A stretch of DNA of 64,000 nt from Cannabis sativa (taxonomy: Eukaryota > Streptophyta > Magnoliopsida > Rosales > Cannabaceae): the NCBI RefSeq assembly GCF_029168945.1, contig NC_083603.1, positions 50,168,406 to 50,232,405 of the forward strand, in the 5' to 3' direction. The notes below the pieces were generated by a model. It did no database searches and was not told where the DNA came from. It saw only the letters and a program-made list of their open reading frames with translations. Shown one piece after another: positions 47,801 through 58,385 of the stretch; the first letter of the stretch is position 1; each line of letters opens with the position of its first letter. Both the position numbers and the translations under genes were made by a program.

Positions 47801-48950
47801 TGAATTTCATCAGCCCCTTTCTCTCTCTATCGTATTCTCTCTCTCACTTCATCCATCTTTGCTGCCCAGCTATTTGACGAAGGCGACGGTGACTCGCTCG
47901 CTGCCCAGCGAATCGGTGGACGACGACCGTGACTCGCTCGCTGCCCAACTCAGGTTTTTAACTTTCTCTTATTTTTCATTTTTCATACTTAAACTTAACA
48001 ATAATGGGTTTCTCTCTCATTTTTCACACATCTGCTCTGCTACCTGTACCGCATACGGTAGTTGTACCGCAAATATAACAAATATAACTAAGAATTTACT
48101 ATGAGTTAACTTACACCAAATATAGGATTGTTGAAGATTACAACGTGTTTTTATTTATGGGATTAGGGAATAGGAATAAGGAATGAGTTTTATTATCTAA
48201 CGGAGACATATCTTCTTCCTCGCAAACGACAGCAAGCAACTCAGGTATTTTAATTTTTTCTTTTTCATTTTTCATAGTTAAGCCCAAAAATCAGGACTTA
48301 ATTAGTTCATTTTTATCCCTTAAGCTGTCTAATTAACTTGGTCAAAAGATGTGACCAATAATAGTTAATTTGATGAGCTGAAAAATCAGGATACATATTT
48401 GATTGTAAATATATTTTTTGTAGCACTCACTCACTCATATCAATCTCAAAATTAATGGCTATAATTAGTTTCTTTAAATTCAAGCTTGTTCAGTTTTTAT
48501 CATATTTATTAATGAATGATATTTTAATGAATGTATTTTCTTCTATGCTCTAGAATTTAAGAAGTTATTACAAAATACACAATGATTTATGCTGTACCAG
48601 AGAGGAGCATGTAGGACCTGTAGCATTTGATAAATTGTTGTTTTTTTCACAAACCTCATAATATGTTTTTGGCTTCCATGATATTATATAAGAAAAGAAA
48701 AAATTGTAGAAAATTTATTAGGGTTTCATTAGGTGGATTTGTCAGAATGCATTAATAGGGACAAGTTGTTTTGTGAGGAGCACTAATCCACGAAACATCA
48801 TACATTAAATTTGAATGAATTAGTGTTAAAGTTAAGTGTTTTCTTTAGTTTTTTGTATTATATATATATATATATATAAATGTATCATATTTCTATTCTC
48901 CAGAGAGTGTGATTTTGAACTAATATATTAGCTCTTTAGGTAAAAAATCA
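47801..48950. other. non-coding, rearranged duplicate copy B at 48085-48200
   Basis: The 48085-48200 stretch (AAGAATTTACTATGAGTTAAC... to GGAATGAGTTT) recurs at 50240-50350. An open frame at 47772-48104 is Ser/Leu-rich and was not accepted as a gene. A (TA)n tract lies near 48862. Confidence 0.5.
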
Positions 48951-49222
48951 AGTTCTACTCTTGGATTGGATTGGATGGATCCAATCAATCCAATTAATAT
49001 TGCATTAAAAATATTGGATGGATCCAATCTAATCTAAAAAATATTGGATCAAAAGTATTGGATGGATCCGATCCAATCCAATGTTTCATTGGATCGGTTC
49101 GGTTCGGTTGAGCCTAAAGTATTGGATTGGATCGGTTGGAGAAATCCAACATCCAATGTGTAATTGGATTGGATCTGGATGGGTCCAAAAACATTGGATG
49201 TGATCCAATGAACAGCCCTAGT
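48951..49222. repeat. block of GGATTGGATCC-type repeats, hAT-like end
   Basis: Dense short repeats of TTGGATGGATCC, ATTGGATTGGATC and GGATCGGTTCGG. On the minus strand it ends TAGGGCTGTTCATTGGATC (49204-49222), which resembles termini of non-autonomous hAT-type elements. No target duplication was identified. Confidence 0.45.
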
Positions 49223-50235
49223 AATAATCATACAAGATATTGTTCTAGTGGAGATGGTTCCGATATTTTGTTCTCAATCTTTTTCCATTTGAAATGAAAG
49301 AAACTTTTATGTTTTTGTGATTTTGGTTCAATGGGATTACTGGTTCTTTCATGCGAATAACATGGTATTGGTTCCTTGTGACATGGCTAATAATAGTTCG
49401 TAAATAGATATTATTGTGGGATTTTTTTATTTTGTTTTCTTTTAGTACTACGGGGTTCTGAGAAATAACGGTATTGGTTTTGACTAAGTGTTGGGTGACA
49501 TTGACAAACTTCTCTCCAAATAAAATTTAATTTATGGTGTTTCTAAGCAACTTAAAGTGGAAATATTCTCATAGTGACAAATAAGTTACTTTGCATTCAA
49601 TGTGGAGCAATGCTGCGTTGTTGTTGATTGGATAGATACTTTATAGTTGTTTCAAATTTGATTTGGCATTGTAATAGAAGCAAAAAAGGCAATGCTTCGT
49701 TGAAAGTAATGAGCTGTTTAGAGAAGTTTTGAACCAAAATGGAAAATACTTCATTGAATAACTACCAACTAATAACCTATTTAGAGAAGATGTGAACAGT
49801 TATGCTTTATTCTTTTGCATCTGCATTGTTGTTAGTATTTGACAGCATCTTTAAAACTAAGTTTTTAATAGTATTTTGTTAAACCACAAGAAATTCTGTT
49901 AGATAGGTATTTATTATATAGGTAAGATAAGATGTGTGTGTGCGACGACTAAAATTAGTGATTAGCCAACAGAGATTGTTAGGTTATGAATTATGATTAT
50001 GTTTTGAGATTTAATTTATCTTTATTGCAATAGTTGATATTAGTTTTAATTAATATATTTTTTTTTTTTGTATTTTGAATCTATTGTAGAATTTTAAAAA
50101 GGATATTAGATTTTTTTTTTCAAATGGAAAAGATATTAGATTTAAGAGTCACTGTATTATAATTTTGATGTCAATATTTAAAATGTATTGTATTTAAAAT
50201 TAGTGTGTCAAAGATATAGAATCAACTAAGTCCAA
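49223..50235. other. no gene seen
   Basis: AT-rich sequence without recognisable coding motifs on either strand. Confidence 0.5.
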
Positions 50236-50631
50236 CTTTACTAAGAATTTACTATGAGTTAACTTACACCAAATATAGAATTGTTGAAGATTACAACGTG
50301 TTTTTATTTATGGGATTAGGGAATAGGAATAAGGAATGAGTTTGATTATCTTTTTTACTTTTATGGGCTGTTTGGTATACATGTTTACTTAATTTAAAGC
50401 CCAACCGAACCCATGTTTGGTATTACATTTTTATTTTTGTAGCTGGGTCTGGGGAGTCATTTTACTATGGGCTCAACATGGGCTCAACATTGAGGTAATA
50501 TCCACCTCTCCTCTTGATAACATAACAGTTTCATTTCTCAGGAAAGCTCACCCGACAGGAAGAACAACCAAGCCTAGCCGCCTCTGCTCTTCATCTCCTT
50601 CCTTCCATCAACCAATTCTTGCTAAATCAGG

Positions 50632-50682
<51 letters not shown>

Positions 50683-50840
50683 CTGGTTGGGGACGAGGGT
50701 TTTGGAAAGTGAAAGATTCTAGATGAGATGCTTTTGTTGATTGTTTCATTGAATTGTGATGGTATAATTGTTTATTGAATTGACTCTGAGATTTGTTTTG
50801 TGGAATATATTTGTGCTTGTGTGAATTTCATGAATTGAAT
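50236..50840 (+). repeat. CT-rich leader-like segment, contiguous copy
   Basis: Here the two duplicated parts (50236-50350 and 50350-50840) are adjacent, unlike at 46.8-48.2 kb. It carries a (CT)n tract (50635-50677) just after CTAAATCAG|GTATTT. It could be an untranslated first exon and intron start for the Harbinger-like coding fragment 1.7 kb downstream. This is inference. Confidence 0.5.
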
Positions 50841-52344
50841 TGTTATGCTTAGATTTAATGATCATTTTGTAGATGGTGACCTATAAACCCTTCAATCTCA
50901 GTTATTTAAAAATCTACTTTTATTTTATTTAAGTTTACAATTAAACATATAAAGCTGAGATTATGTTCATTCTGCTCTGTTTCTCTAAAATGAAAAAAAG
51001 CTTTTGCTCTCTTTTATGTTCTTTGTTTGTTTGGTTTGTATTTGGATTCAGTTCTTGCTCGAGTTGAAATTACAGCCTAACCTTCAAGCAGAGCAGGGGT
51101 TGGGGGCAATGATATGTTTCATTGATATTTATGGTGATTTCAAGTTTTGAGCCAAGACATAATACATGGTTTTTACTTTGATTTTGTTTTCTACATTGTA
51201 AAATACAATTGATTTACCGTAGTACTATCACCAGTGCTCAGTTTTCATACTCATACGTGAAATGATATCTTGATAAATGAGGGTCTCTTCTATTTTGTGT
51301 ATTTTTTTTACTACAATATCTTTCCAGCACTATTCAGTGTAAGCCACTAATGATGGCAATTTCCTTGTTTAAAGGATACCTTAATTTTATCTCGGGTTTG
51401 GGGTTTCCTCCAAATTTGGAGGTCAGATATTTTTATGTCCTCAATGATGGACTAATTTAATGTTGGATGTTAAGCTAACATACATACTGGAAGATAATTT
51501 CTGGCTAAGGTATAGTGTTTAAAATTAAGCATTTTGTGCCTTACTCATGCTTTATTTGCTTATCTGGAATGTGGTCAATTTGGAGTGGGGCTAAATCGGT
51601 TCCTTTTTGTATAGATATTGCAGTTGTATATAAGTTCGAATTTCTTCTGTTTCTGAATATAACAGATATAATGGATCATTGTATGATTCACTGTAGGCTT
51701 TTCATCTTTGTAAGATCCACATTTCTTCTTCTTTCTAGTACTTACTCAGTGCCCTCTTTCTTTTCACTTGTGTTCTTCTATTTAATAAGTACATCACCCT
51801 TTTACTCATCTTTATCACTCACTCTTTTACTCATCTTTATCACTCATTCTTTTAATTATCTTTTTGCTTGACTATGATACAAATAAGAAACCTATCTCAT
51901 TTATTGATAGAAAAGAAAAACGTCATTCTCTTTAATTGAAAATTTTATTTCCCTAAAAGAATTTAAACTTGTTTACTCTAAACTGTAGCTTTTAAGGAAG
52001 TTGCTGTAACTTTGAGTTTTAACATAATTAGAAATGTTTGGTCTAGTCAAGTATGCAAACAAAATTGATCGTTTGTTTATGAGATTTTTATTGATGAGTG
52101 TAATTTCTTTAAATGTATTTTTTTTTTTTTGTGATTTTTCTTTTTTACATACTTTTTACTCTACATAGTTGGTAATGCATATAAGTGAGTTACTATTTCA
52201 AAACTTGATGCAGATATGACTCATCTTCCATTGGTTGCAAAGAAAAAAAGATTTGTAGCAATTTTACTTCAATATATGGAGATGTTAAATAAGATGACAC
52301 TTCTTTTCATACTCTAAATAATTATTATTTGTTGTAAGAGACAT
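50841..52344. other. no coding sequence recognised
   Basis: Possibly intron of the degraded gene whose coding part appears at 52380. The open frame at 51515-51871 is hydrophobic and low-complexity and was not accepted. Confidence 0.45.
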
Positions 52345-52356
52345 ATAAGTAGAAAT

Positions 52357-52577
52357 ATGTTTCTTGAAAGTTCTTTCTGTAGGCACCAATTACGTCAACT
52401 AAATCTTTTTAGAATGATACATGCTAGTGACTTAGCTTGTATAGAAAATACTCGTATGGATAGGAAAACATTTGGTATTTTGTGTCACCAACTTAGAACT
52501 ATTGGGGGTTTGAAGGGAGCAAAGAATATGGATGTTGAAGAAATGGTTGCTATATTTTTACATGTTATATCTCATAT
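52357..52577 (+). pseudogene. PIF/Harbinger-type (HARBI1/ALP1-like) N-terminal fragment
   Basis: After a possible acceptor (TTTCTGTAG, ending 52379) the frame reads RQLNLFRMIHASDLACIENT, then RMDRKTFGILCHQLRTIGGL and MDVEEMVAIFLHVISH. This matches the helical region (DUF8040) that precedes the DDE nuclease domain in plant Harbinger transposases and their domesticated ALP1-like relatives. The family expects several hundred more residues with the nuclease domain. Here the similarity stops at HVISH (about 52577), where low-complexity AT sequence begins. It is therefore a 5' gene fragment, cut by an insertion or deletion, with no catalytic residues. Whether it came from a transposon or a host gene copy cannot be decided. 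Confidence 0.7.
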
Positions 52578-52864
52578 ACCATACAACAAAATATATATAC
52601 TTACAATAAAAAATAAAACAAAATAATATAATATTATTATAAAAAAATTGTATATACCATATTAATAAAATTATATACAACCATAAAATAATTATACCAT
52701 ACTTATAAAATTATATATTATCTTTATATATAATTAAGTAAAAGTTAAACATGCATGATCTAAAATAAAATAATATACTATACAATAAAACTTATTTTGG
52801 GCCCCCGGAAAGTGTGGGCCCTAGGCACAGGCCTAGCCCGCCTATGCCTAGGGCCGACCCTGGT
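52578..52864 (-). mobile_element. AT-rich element remnant with CAGGGTCGGCCC end
   Basis: It is AT-rich with repeated ATATACCATA-like motifs and ends, on the minus strand, CAGGGTCGGCCCTAGGC, then GGCGGGCTAGGCCTGTGCC. CAGGG-type termini with GGCC-rich subterminal DNA are typical of non-autonomous hAT-like elements. The other end is missing or abuts the Harbinger fragment. A diverged relative lies at 63790-63861. Confidence 0.5.
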
Positions 52865-53099
52865 TATTGTAGAGACCGTATTTTTTTTAAAAAAAAATTG
52901 AGTTTTCCTTTTCTATTTAATTTTTTATATGAGAGTAAAAAAGTAAAGTTTTTCCTAAATAAAGCTATATGAGAAAAAATACCTTAATATTAATATTTAA
53001 TATTGTTCGAATCAAACTCAAAGTGTTTTAAGTTAGTTCAAGTCCTCATTCAACACCTCAATTTTGTTGTATCCGCCAGATCTCCAAACCCTAGTTCCC
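52865..53099 (+). promoter_or_regulatory. presumed promoter/5' UTR of the SAP30BP-like gene
   Basis: 235 bp between the transposon end and the ATG at 53100. It contains T/A-rich runs; no clear TATA box in a convincing position was identified. The transposon remnant therefore lies very close to the gene start. Confidence 0.35.
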
Positions 53100-56000
53100 A
53101 TGTCGACCAGAAAGAAGCAATCAGAGGGTATTGCTATGCTCTCCATGTACAACGACGAGGATGAGGATGATGAGATGGAGGATGTCGAGGAAGATGAAAG
53201 CAATCAAGAACAACAACGAGAATCGCTTCAAGACAACGATGATAAAGACCCAAGAGATGTTGCTGAAGATGCTTTTATGGTGGATAATGATAGAACAGTG
53301 GCTGGTGATTCTGGTAATGATGATAATACACCGCAAGATGTTAATGATGAGAATTATACTCCCAGTAAAAATCAGTTTCGTCCCTCCACACCACAGCAAG
53401 CTCAAGTTTCGTTTACCTCGCCCCCGCCACCACATCAGCACCAGCCGCATAATAGAAGGGGAAAGCTTGCGATTGTCGATTACGGTCACGATGAAGTTGC
53501 AATGTCTCCAGAAGCTGAGGTATTTTCTTTTTCTTGTCACTTTTATGTAATGATGGGAAATTTGATGGGTTGCCTATAAATTTTGTAATAATGAACGTTT
53601 TGTTCCCCATTTTTGTTTGGGATTTTGGTTGGGTCAAAACTAGGGACATTTGTGCGTTTAAGGTCAGTTAGGCAAAGGAGTTGGTTTGTTTTGTTTATTA
53701 ATTATCTGAAACATTTTGCAGTATTTATCATATACTTATGCTTTTGCAATTGGCATTCACTCAGTGGGCAATTTGAATCAATTGGTGTGGATACTTACAT
53801 GAGTTTTCTACGTTAGGATGATAATCGTGATTTGTAGTAGCTTATGATCCACTGCCTTATGTTGAAGTGGGTGAATGTGATTGAGGGATATCGAAACCCG
53901 TGTAAGTTTGTGAGCTAAATATTTATTTTTTGTCAGGAGTTTGTGAGCTAAATATAAATCTATAAATGTGGAATAAACTACCAAAGGGATCAAAAACGTA
54001 GTATTTCCCTAAGAAACTCAATGCACATGAATCTGTAAGTTTGTGAACTAAATATTTATTTTTTGTCAGGAGTTTGTGAGCTAAATATGAAGCTATAAAT
54101 GTGGAATAAACTACTAAAGGGATCAAAAACATAGTATTTCCCTAAGAAACTCAATGCACATGCACTTGTTTCACTCTCTCTTTGGCACTTCGAAGCTCAC
54201 TCTCTATTGATGGTGTAAACTGAAGGGAATTAGATGAGTGAGCTTGGGGACCAATTGAGCTATTTATAGCAGAGGCTCTTCTTTTAAGCCTTGGTGCACG
54301 TTGCTGCCTTTGTTTGGTCTGTTGCATGACTGAGCAACATAGATGCATGGCCAAACTTACAAAGTTTCTGCTGCTGGTTGTTGAATGCTGTTAGTGTTAT
54401 ACTTATTTTGATTTTGGTGCTGATTGATTGCAGGAGGGGGAAATAGAAGTAAGTGATCGTGTCATGTATGGTACAAATATACAATCTGTAAATGGTACGA
54501 ATTTTCTATCACTTAGTGTGGGTTATGTGGTTTGATATCTATTTTTTATTCACATTGTTGCCTTTCTTTCCTTATGCATTTTTTCTGCAATTTGTTACTT
54601 GTGAGGGTTATTTGTTCTGGTCCTTTTGCTGAGGTTGTATTTATAATTCACATGTTTCTATACCACTATTCAAGTTTGGAATCTTTATCATGTCACATGT
54701 TGTGCTTGGTAGTTATATCTGGCTGAGCTTGTAATAATATTGAGAATGAGTTAGGTTTCCTTAGAAGCAATGGGTCTTAGTTTTTTTTGACTGGAAAATA
54801 TTAACTTTATTAACCAACAAATTCAGTTTCCAAACAAGGTAACAAATCAGTAGGAACAGACTCCATACTGAAGGTACGATCAGGATACAAAATAGCTGAC
54901 CTAGCAAAGCTATGGGCCACTACATTAGCAGATCGTTTAATAAGCTACAAACTAAAAAAGATTTTATAAAGTAAGCTCATGAACATTATGTAGTAGTAGG
55001 GATTCCATCAGTGGTGGCTTTAGGAGAAGCATTTCCTTTTATATGGTTTTTATGTACAGAAAGTATTATATTAGTTCACTATATATGTGAAAAATGTTAG
55101 ATATCTGCTTGATTTTATTTACACTCCTAATTTGCTTTCATGCTCTTGTAATTCTTCTATAAAATATATCCTGATGAGGGCATATCTCTTCTTCTTGTTT
55201 CTGTGATACTATAAGGTGCTTGCAAAAAATTAAGATCGTAAGGGAATTATAAAAAAAAAACATAGAAAGATGAAGGCAATATGAAATTCTTTGTATGTGT
55301 GTATGTATTTTCTTTTGGTTGTTGACTCATTTTTAAAGAATAAAATGATATTTTCTATTACAGCTAATGTTGTGGTTGTGGGCTATTCCACATTTATCTT
55401 CAATATGTGAGTCTAATCAGCTAAAATTGTTTGTTGTAGGTGATTTCCATGATAGAACACCTCCTGGAACAGTTCAAATTCCAACACCTAGTAATCAAGC
55501 AACTCCTCAATTATCAGATCCATCACAATCTGATAAAATGAATTATGCAATGCATGATTCAGAAGTTGGAGGTGCTACGGAGTCTATGGTAGAAGAACAT
55601 AAGGAGGTTGATCCATTAGATAAGTTCCTTCCACCACCACCAAAAGAAAAATGCTCAGAGGAGTTGCAGGTAAAGTTCCTTCTTCCAGAGCTTTTGGTTC
55701 CTAAATTGCACTTATTGAATTTAAGTTTTCTTTCATTTTCTCTAAGAGTTCATATCTATGTTTTTTTTTGGTGTTGTGATACTCCAGTTTTTGTTGAGAT
55801 TGTGTTTTGTTGTTAGTATTTTTGCAGTATAATTTGTTGTTAGACTGGGAAATAAGAAATTCTCATCTTAATGCATTACCTGATAAGTGTGACCTGTATA
55901 TACTTCTTGGAACAGCATTACTCAATTAATTGCAAAAATTGTTAATCTTTGTTAAAATCAGTAGTTTTTTATATTAGGGTAAATAGTTGCATAAGTACTC

Positions 56001-58385
56001 AAAGTTTTGAGTTTGTAAGCGCAATTATATTTTTTAGCGACATAAGTACCTAATTTTGTAAAACTATAATTTTTCTTCAGTTTCATCAGTATTGATTCTG
56101 TTATTGTCTTAAATTGGACACATATAAGCGTATTTGGTTTGGACGGAAACATGTAGTATCAATTACTTCAATTTTTTTTTAATAAATTCAAAACAGAGTC
56201 CTAAACGAAATTGAAAGAATATTATAGTTTTACAAACAATGGATACTTATGCCCTCAAAAAATCGTGGTTTTATGCAGCTTGCCACTATTTACCTTTATT
56301 TTTTTTTTATGTATTTCCATATTGCTATTCTAATGTTGCTGCTTTTAAGTTACAATTTTCCTTTTGCTACAGTGTTCGTCTTTTTGACTAAAATTAAATT
56401 CGTAACCTCCAGTGTAGGCTGAAATTTTAATTTGCCCAATTATTGTGTGAAGGAGTAAGTATTTATCTTTTTTTCTTCCAGATTTCTCTCTCTCTCTCTC
56501 TCTCTCTGGTTGCTGCTTATATATGGTGCTCTAGAAATTATGTTCTTTTGACGCTTTTCTCTGAAATTATTGCAGAGAAAAATAAATAAATTTCTTGAAT
56601 ATAAGAAAGCTGGGAAAAGCTTCAACGCAGAAGTGCGCAATAGGAAGGACTATCGGAATCCAGACTTCCTGCTGCATGCAGTGAGATATCAAGATATTGA
56701 CCAGATAGGATCTTGCTTCAGTAAAGAAGTATTTGACCCTCATGGATATGACAAAAGCGACTACTACGATGAGATAGGTCTGTACAATCCTTATAACAGC
56801 TGTCTGCATGAGAATGCCTGTCTGGATATGTATGTGTTGCATGGTGTCCTTTATTCTTCTATGATGTAACTACTGCCTTCGTATGATCTTTCTTGAGCTA
56901 TATTTTAATTTCCACTTAATTATATCTTGATAGTTAATTTTCTAGAATACAATGGCTTCTTTTAATATTTTCTTTTAAGAAAAAAGAGGCAGGACCTGTT
57001 TAGTATGTGGATCAAATATTTTAGAAGCTGTTTGCTGGTTTTGCAAATATCTATTTCGTATGCATCAGTCATTTCTTTATTCCCTAAGATGTCAGAGTGG
57101 ATAATCTTTTAGTTTTCTAGTGTAGCAATTGGTGGTGGAAACTGCTGTGATACATACCCTACGTTTTTCTTTTAAATTATGAAATTCAGCCACATCTTAT
57201 ATTTTATGTTCTGGATGTTACATTTGAAATTTCTGTTCTATTAGCCTAATCTAGATCTGTTGCTTATAATGGATGGCTTACAATGCAGAGGCTGATATAA
57301 GGCGTGAGATGGATAGGAAGGAGCAAGAGCGGAAAAAGAATCAAAAGGTTGAATTTCTTTCAGGAGGCACTCAACCTGGAATTATTTCTAGTGCAGCCAA
57401 AATTAACTTGCCTGTTCCAGGTTTGAGAAGTACTTGGCTTTTAACTTTCATTATAGTATGATTTTTTAATACATCCAAATTCAGAATTTCTTCTCTAAGG
57501 CACCAATTTAGATTTTTAGTAAGTGAATATGTTCTTAACTTGAGCTATTTTCTTTAGGTGTTCCACCGGTTGCTGGTTCTGGGCTGTTTTCTGCAATGCC
57601 ATCTGCTGATGCCGTTCCCCGGGATGGTAGACAGAACAAGAAGTCAAAGTGGGATAAGGTTTGTTTCTAATTCATGCATATAGGGTAGTTATGTTCACTC
57701 GTAAAAGAGATGATGACACTGTTTCATTTTTTTTTTTTAATTTTTTTCCCCTTTTCCAGATAGATGGTGACAGAAGAAATCCTCTCCCTTCAGTAGTGCA
57801 AGATTCTTTATCCACTGTCGGAGCTCAGGCAACAATTTTATCAGCTGTTAATGCAGGCACTGGATATATGGCTTTCGCGTAAGTTTATGAAATACTGCGG
57901 AAGGTCTAGCGATCTGTTTATCTTAGAACATTTTCCGTTATTTTGGTTTGCTATTTGGATTTAATTGCAAATGTGGTGTTCCTTACAAAATTTGCTATAA
58001 AAACTTCTCTGAAATCAAACTCCTACGCGGACTTCCCAGATATGCATTTTAAATTTTTACCACATTGAAACTTGATGATATACCCAAATTATGCTTTTGT
58101 TCTGTCTTCAAATCAAAGGTTGACTTTTAACAGCTATGGTGTTTCTTCTACTGTTTATCCATAACAGTAATGCTAGACACACGCGCACACACCCTCAAAT
58201 TGTACACTTTGGTTTAATTTTTGACACTCTTTATTTCATTGGTTATACCTTGTCGACATTTATTGAAGATGTTGAAATATTATGGTCTAATTTTTAATTA
58301 CTGTGTTGTGCTTTGCAGGCAGCAAAAACGGCGAGAAGCAGAAGAGAGAAGATCCACTGATAGGAAGTTGGAGAGAAGATCTTGA
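53100..58385 (+). CDS. SAP30-binding-protein (HCNGP family) gene, eight coding exons
   Basis: Exons 53100-53519, 54434-54494, 55440-55669, 56576-56777, 57289-57420, 57558-57658, 57760-57878 and 58319-58385 all have GT/AG borders and join in phase to 443 codons. The N-terminus (MSTRKKQSEGIAMLSMYND) is followed by a long Asp/Glu-rich region, a Pro/His patch, and EGEIEVS..G. The HCNGP domain (about residues 214-304) has PLDKFLPPPPKEKC, INKFLEYKKAGKSFNAEVRN, YRNPDFLLHAVRYQ and FDPHGYDKSDYYDEI. After it come REMDRKEQERKKNQ and a basic Arg-rich C-terminus. Animal SAP30BP is a nuclear protein linked to transcriptional repression and to splicing; the role of the plant protein is less defined. The ATG at 53100 was chosen because upstream in-frame starts are non-ATG. 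Introns carry transposon debris but no splice site is disrupted, so the gene looks intact. Confidence 0.92.
53901..54162. repeat. 133-bp tandem duplication in intron 1
   Basis: Copies 53901-54033 and 54034-54162 share TGTAAGTTTGTGA.CTAAAT, TTTTTTGTCAGGAGTTTGTG, AAAGGGATCAAAAAC and CCTAAGAAACTCAATGC with few differences. Each copy contains TTTTTTGTCAG, a decoy acceptor-like site. Confidence 0.92.
54781..54950 (-). pseudogene. 5'-truncated LINE 3' end in intron 2
   Basis: On the minus strand a frame ending at 54810 reads RSANVVAHSFARSAI then PDRTFSMESVP...LETEFVG and a stop. This is the C-terminus of the LINE RNase H (RVT_3) domain; the RSAN..AH..AR motif recurs in the relic at 61978-62511. 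A poly-T run (54781-54788, plus strand) is the poly-A tail. The short 5'-truncated form with a tail is typical of LINE insertion. Confidence 0.75.
55977..56297. mobile_element. probable MITE in intron 3
   Basis: The two ends are imperfect inverted repeats over roughly 100 bp. The left end has GGGTAAATAGTTGCATAAGT and TGTAAAACTATAAT. The right end has, on the minus strand, AGGTAAATAGTGGCAAGCTG, GGCATAAGTATCC and TGTAAAACTATAAT. No coding capacity. Exact ends and target duplication are uncertain. Confidence 0.7.

Noticed and set aside
47772..48104. Open frame of 110 codons as a gene
   Set aside because: Leu/Ser-rich, built on CT-rich DNA and a short direct repeat; no recognisable motif; overlaps a duplicated segment.
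46383..49222. A complete hAT-like element with both ends
   Set aside because: Repeat blocks are present on both sides but I found no matching terminal repeats or 8-bp target duplication, so it is kept only as a weak finding.
51515..51871. Open frame of 118 codons, hydrophobic
   Set aside because: Phe/Leu/Ser-rich translation of T-rich intron-like DNA, with no family resemblance.
53121..53540. 139-codon frames antisense to and shifted from exon 1 of the SAP30BP-like gene
   Set aside because: They result from the GA-rich acidic exon; only the frame from 53100 has family motifs and correct splice joins.
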